Part shown: one piece after another, positions 6,251-8,140 of the stretch | Layout: each line of letters begins with the position of its first letter | How positions within the stretch are numbered: position 1 is the first letter of the stretch | Assembly: GCA_002352215.1 (NCBI GenBank) | Contig: DEIB01000033.1 | Span: 1-8,140 of the forward strand | Source: Chthonomonas sp. UBA2785 | GTDB taxonomy: Bacteria; Armatimonadota; Fimbriimonadia; Fimbriimonadales; Fimbriimonadaceae | Length of the DNA: 8,140 bases | Direction: 5' to 3' | Translations under genes and position numbers: made by a program | Notes under the pieces: generated by a model | Told to the model about the DNA's origin: nothing | The model's database searches: none | Seen by the model: only the letters and a program-made list of their open reading frames with translations

Positions 6251-6657
6251 GTGAAGATTTGATTGCCAAGGCCTTGGCCGCGCGGGGGCAGGCCTATGCC
6301 CCCTACAGCCAGTATCTGGTAGGTGCCGCGGTGCGGATGGAAGATGGCCGGGTGGGCACGGGTTCGAATATTGAAAACATCAGCTACGGAGCGAGTGTGT
6401 GCGCCGAGCGAGTTGCATTGTGGTCATTGATTCATCAAAAAGGGGGGAGGTGGTCCGAAATGGCCGTCGCCACCGAAGATGGCGGAACCCCGTGCGGCGA
6501 GTGCCTGGCCGTGATGGCGGAGTTTGTGGCAAACCCTGAGGCCGTGGTGTGGATGGTGGCCGAAGATGGTCAGCGCAAGAAGTACGCCTTTAATGAACTC
6601 ATGCCCCATGCCTTTGTGAGTCGCGCCCCGTTTACGCAGGGCCGCAAAAACCTGTAG
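6247..6657 (+). CDS. cdd: cytidine deaminase
   Basis: This 136-residue protein has the size of the small, homotetrameric, zinc-dependent cytidine deaminases, which convert cytidine and deoxycytidine to uridine and deoxyuridine in pyrimidine salvage. Visible motifs are YAPYSQYLVGAAV (17-29), GSNIENISYGASVCAER (39-55) and PCGEC (82-86). Cys52, Cys83 and Cys86 would bind zinc, Glu54 would be the proton shuttle, and Asn41 and Glu43 the ribose contacts. The family usually has PCGACRQ; here the residue after the last zinc Cys is Leu87 rather than Arg, a mild deviation. The start ATG overlaps the mutS2 stop (ATGA), so translation is probably coupled. The next gene begins ten bases after its stop, suggesting one transcript. 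Confidence 0.95.
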   Translation: MSEDLIAKALAARGQAYAPYSQYLVGAAVRMEDGRVGTGSNIENISYGASVCAERVALWSLIHQKGGRWSEMAVATEDGGTPCGECLAVMAEFVANPEAVVWMVAEDGQRKKYAFNELMPHAFVSRAPFTQGRKNL

Positions 6658-6667
6658 AATTAAACCA

Positions 6668-7873
6668 ATGCTGCGCCCCGAAGAATCGACGCCTGACGGA
6701 AGGGCGATTCAAGAGATGCTCGCCATGGCGAGTCGTCTGCGCAGCGCGGGCGGCACCCTCGATGATGCCTCCATCATGGCCGTCGCCGAAATGGCCGGGG
6801 TGGATCCTGAACTGATCCGCATGCACGCCCAACTGGCGTTGCACTCGCAGAAGGCTTCTCTGTTCGACCGGATGAAGTCGTCGTTCCTGGCCTTTGACCC
6901 CAAGATCCGCAATTACGTGGCGGGCGCATGGCTGGGCTTGGCGGCCGGCGTCATGCCCGTGATGGCGTACGCGTTCCGGGATGGCTCCGGTTTGTTTGGT
7001 GGTTTGGCGTCGTTGGCGAGCGTGATTGCGCTCTGGAACTGCACCCAGGCCAAAGAAGCCCGCACCGCCATAACGAGTGGCACCATCTCTGCGATCGTTG
7101 GGTTCCTTAGCTACACGTTCCCGGTCTTCCTCATCAACTTCCTGCCCGGCATGGACGTACCGGGGCTATACGGGGCCGCGATCCTGGCGTTTGCCGCGGG
7201 TGGCGCCACCTTTGGGGGACTGGCCTGGGCGATTCGATCTTCGCTGAGCAAGAAGATGGGCTGGAAGGACCCGGCGCAAGAGCGTCAGGAACTCCTCCAC
7301 CGGTTGCTGGCGATCCAAGAAGAACTGCGTTCGGTGGAGCAGTACGTCACCTTCCTCAGCATCGACGTCGTGGGCTCGACGCGCATGAAGAAGGAGTCCG
7401 ATGCCCTCAGCGCCGAGTTCACCTTTACGGAATACCACCGCTATATCGAGAACATCACGCGGCGGTTCGGCGGGCGTGTGCATAGCACGGCCGGGGACGG
7501 GGTTACAGCCGCCTTTGACCTGCCGGGGCCGGCTTTCCAAGCGGCACGGGCCATGCAGTCCGGACTATTTGAATTCAATGCCTTCCGCAACAAGCTCGAA
7601 CAAGAGTTTGTTCTGCGCATTGGCGTGCATAGCGGTAAGGTGATGGCCCCCGGCCATGACGTCAAGCAAGTGAACTTTGCCAGCGTGATTGACATTGCTG
7701 CGCACTTGCAAAAGCTGGCCGACCCGGGGACTGTGGTCATCAGCGAAGAAGCACTGAACGGCATTTCGGCACTCGACGCGCCTCTTACTGACGAGCGGCT
7801 CGATTGCGACGGGGTGGCAGCCCGCATGTGGCGTCAGCGCGTCCAGGTCGAAACGCAGATCGTCCCGAACTGA
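6668..7873 (+). CDS. membrane protein with a degenerate class III adenylate/guanylate cyclase-like domain
   Basis: This 401-residue protein has a cytoplasmic N-terminal region with helical character (about 12-58, including GVDPELI). Four likely membrane segments follow (about 83-103, 107-125, 135-158, 165-189), then a helical linker (203-226) and a class III cyclase homology domain (about 227-390). FLSIDVVGST supplies metal-binding Asp233, STAGDG supplies Asp277, and RIGVHSGKV and DPGTVVISEEAL are conserved family landmarks. By hand alignment the substrate-binding Lys is Ser273, the base-selecting Asp/Thr is Val335, and the catalytic Asn and Arg of VNxAxR are Asp342 and His346 (IDIAAHL). Cyclic-nucleotide synthesis is therefore doubtful; a regulatory or nucleotide-binding role is possible, or a heterodimer with a partner that supplies the missing residues. 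It follows cdd by ten bases with no clear Shine-Dalgarno. It converges with the gene at the right edge. Confidence 0.85.
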   Translation: MLRPEESTPDGRAIQEMLAMASRLRSAGGTLDDASIMAVAEMAGVDPELIRMHAQLALHSQKASLFDRMKSSFLAFDPKIRNYVAGAWLGLAAGVMPVMAYAFRDGSGLFGGLASLASVIALWNCTQAKEARTAITSGTISAIVGFLSYTFPVFLINFLPGMDVPGLYGAAILAFAAGGATFGGLAWAIRSSLSKKMGWKDPAQERQELLHRLLAIQEELRSVEQYVTFLSIDVVGSTRMKKESDALSAEFTFTEYHRYIENITRRFGGRVHSTAGDGVTAAFDLPGPAFQAARAMQSGLFEFNAFRNKLEQEFVLRIGVHSGKVMAPGHDVKQVNFASVIDIAAHLQKLADPGTVVISEEALNGISALDAPLTDERLDCDGVAARMWRQRVQVETQIVPN

Positions 7874-7879
7874 TCGGGA
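7863..7879. terminator. small hairpin between convergent genes
   Basis: TCCCGA (7863-7868) and TCGGGA (7874-7879) form a 6-bp stem around ACTGA. This loop overlaps the stop codon of the cyclase-like gene and abuts that of the convergent gene. It could serve as a two-way transcription stop, but no T-run follows on either strand, so the call is weak. Confidence 0.25.
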
Positions 7880-8140
7880 TCAGAATCCGAAGGCGCGGGT
7901 TTCCAGCGCCACATCGGGCACTTCGCCATTGCGGTCGGTCTCGCCGCCGTCGTCCTTTTTGTTCGCACCGACGCTGTACACCTGGAACTCCCGCCCCACG
8001 GCACGGTAGATGAACGGACGCCCGGAATAGGGGTCGGTAATCAGTTCTGGGTCAAGGTCAGGGAGCTTCGCGGGGGCCGTCTTGGCATTGACTACGTGGC
8101 GCTGCAGCGCGGCGGCCAGGGCGAAGAGTCGGAGCTTGCT
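7880..8140 (-). CDS. C-terminal part of a protein with TDPYSGRP / VYSVGAN signature (cut by window edge)
   Basis: Eighty-six C-terminal residues are readable on the minus strand, with the stop at 7880-7882; the start lies beyond 8140. The fragment begins SKLRLFALAAALQRHV, a helix like those in Planctomycete/Armatimonadota proteins where a residue run of type R-L-A-L-A-L-x-x-Y precedes a short globular end. It continues ELITDPYSGRPFIYR, REFQVYSVGANKKDDGG and a final VALETRAFGF. TDP-(F/Y)-SG-(K/R)-P and YSVG-N-x-x-DDGG are typical of a poorly characterised, often secreted or membrane-anchored family, and also resemble the ends of type II secretion GspG-like pseudopilins. The exact function cannot be given from this part. 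It converges on the cyclase-like gene with six bases between stop codons. Confidence 0.75.
   Translation of the reverse strand, partial: SKLRLFALAAALQRHVVNAKTAPAKLPDLDPELITDPYSGRPFIYRAVGREFQVYSVGANKKDDGGETDRNGEVPDVALETRAFGF

Overview
The window looks like chromosomal DNA of a GC-rich bacterium, most likely from the Armatimonadota (Fimbriimonadia-like) or a related lineage. The main reason is the two proteins with the N-terminus FTLIELLVVIAIIAIL followed by AAILFPVFA and a D-Y-D-D-x-MP motif, a style very common in that phylum. The assignment is inference from protein style only; no phylogenetic marker was aligned.

Left part (1-1825). A truncated minus-strand gene encodes the N-terminus of a BtuF/FecB-like ABC-transporter substrate-binding lipoprotein. 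A plus-strand tRNA-Trp(CCA) gene with an encoded CCA end follows. Then comes a minus-strand pair, an ECF sigma factor and a membrane-anchored anti-sigma-like protein, translationally coupled by an 8-base overlap.

Middle part (1826-3856). Two tandem plus-strand genes encode secreted or pilin-like proteins with a prepilin-type N-terminus and an H-X9-DG-type C-terminal motif. The first ends in a strong intrinsic terminator. The second has its own candidate promoter and a complete THI-box (TPP riboswitch) in its 5' leader. A complementary pair of segments that would bury the ribosome binding site follows the riboswitch. No thiamin gene is visible nearby, so a TPP sensor appears to control a pseudopilin-type gene. 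This is the most unusual feature of the window.

Right part (3857-8140). mutS2, a cytidine deaminase gene and a 4-TM membrane protein with a class III nucleotide-cyclase-like domain form a tight co-directional run (4-base overlap, then a 10-base gap). There is no terminator between the riboswitch-controlled gene and mutS2, so readthrough is possible. The MutS2 Smr domain has LNLRR where LDLRG/LDLHG is usual. The cyclase-like domain keeps both metal-binding Asp residues, but the positions expected to bind base and stabilise the transition state are replaced. The window ends in a convergent, truncated gene for the C-terminus of a protein with a TDPYSGRP/VYSVGAN signature. No mobile element, CRISPR array or integrase was seen.
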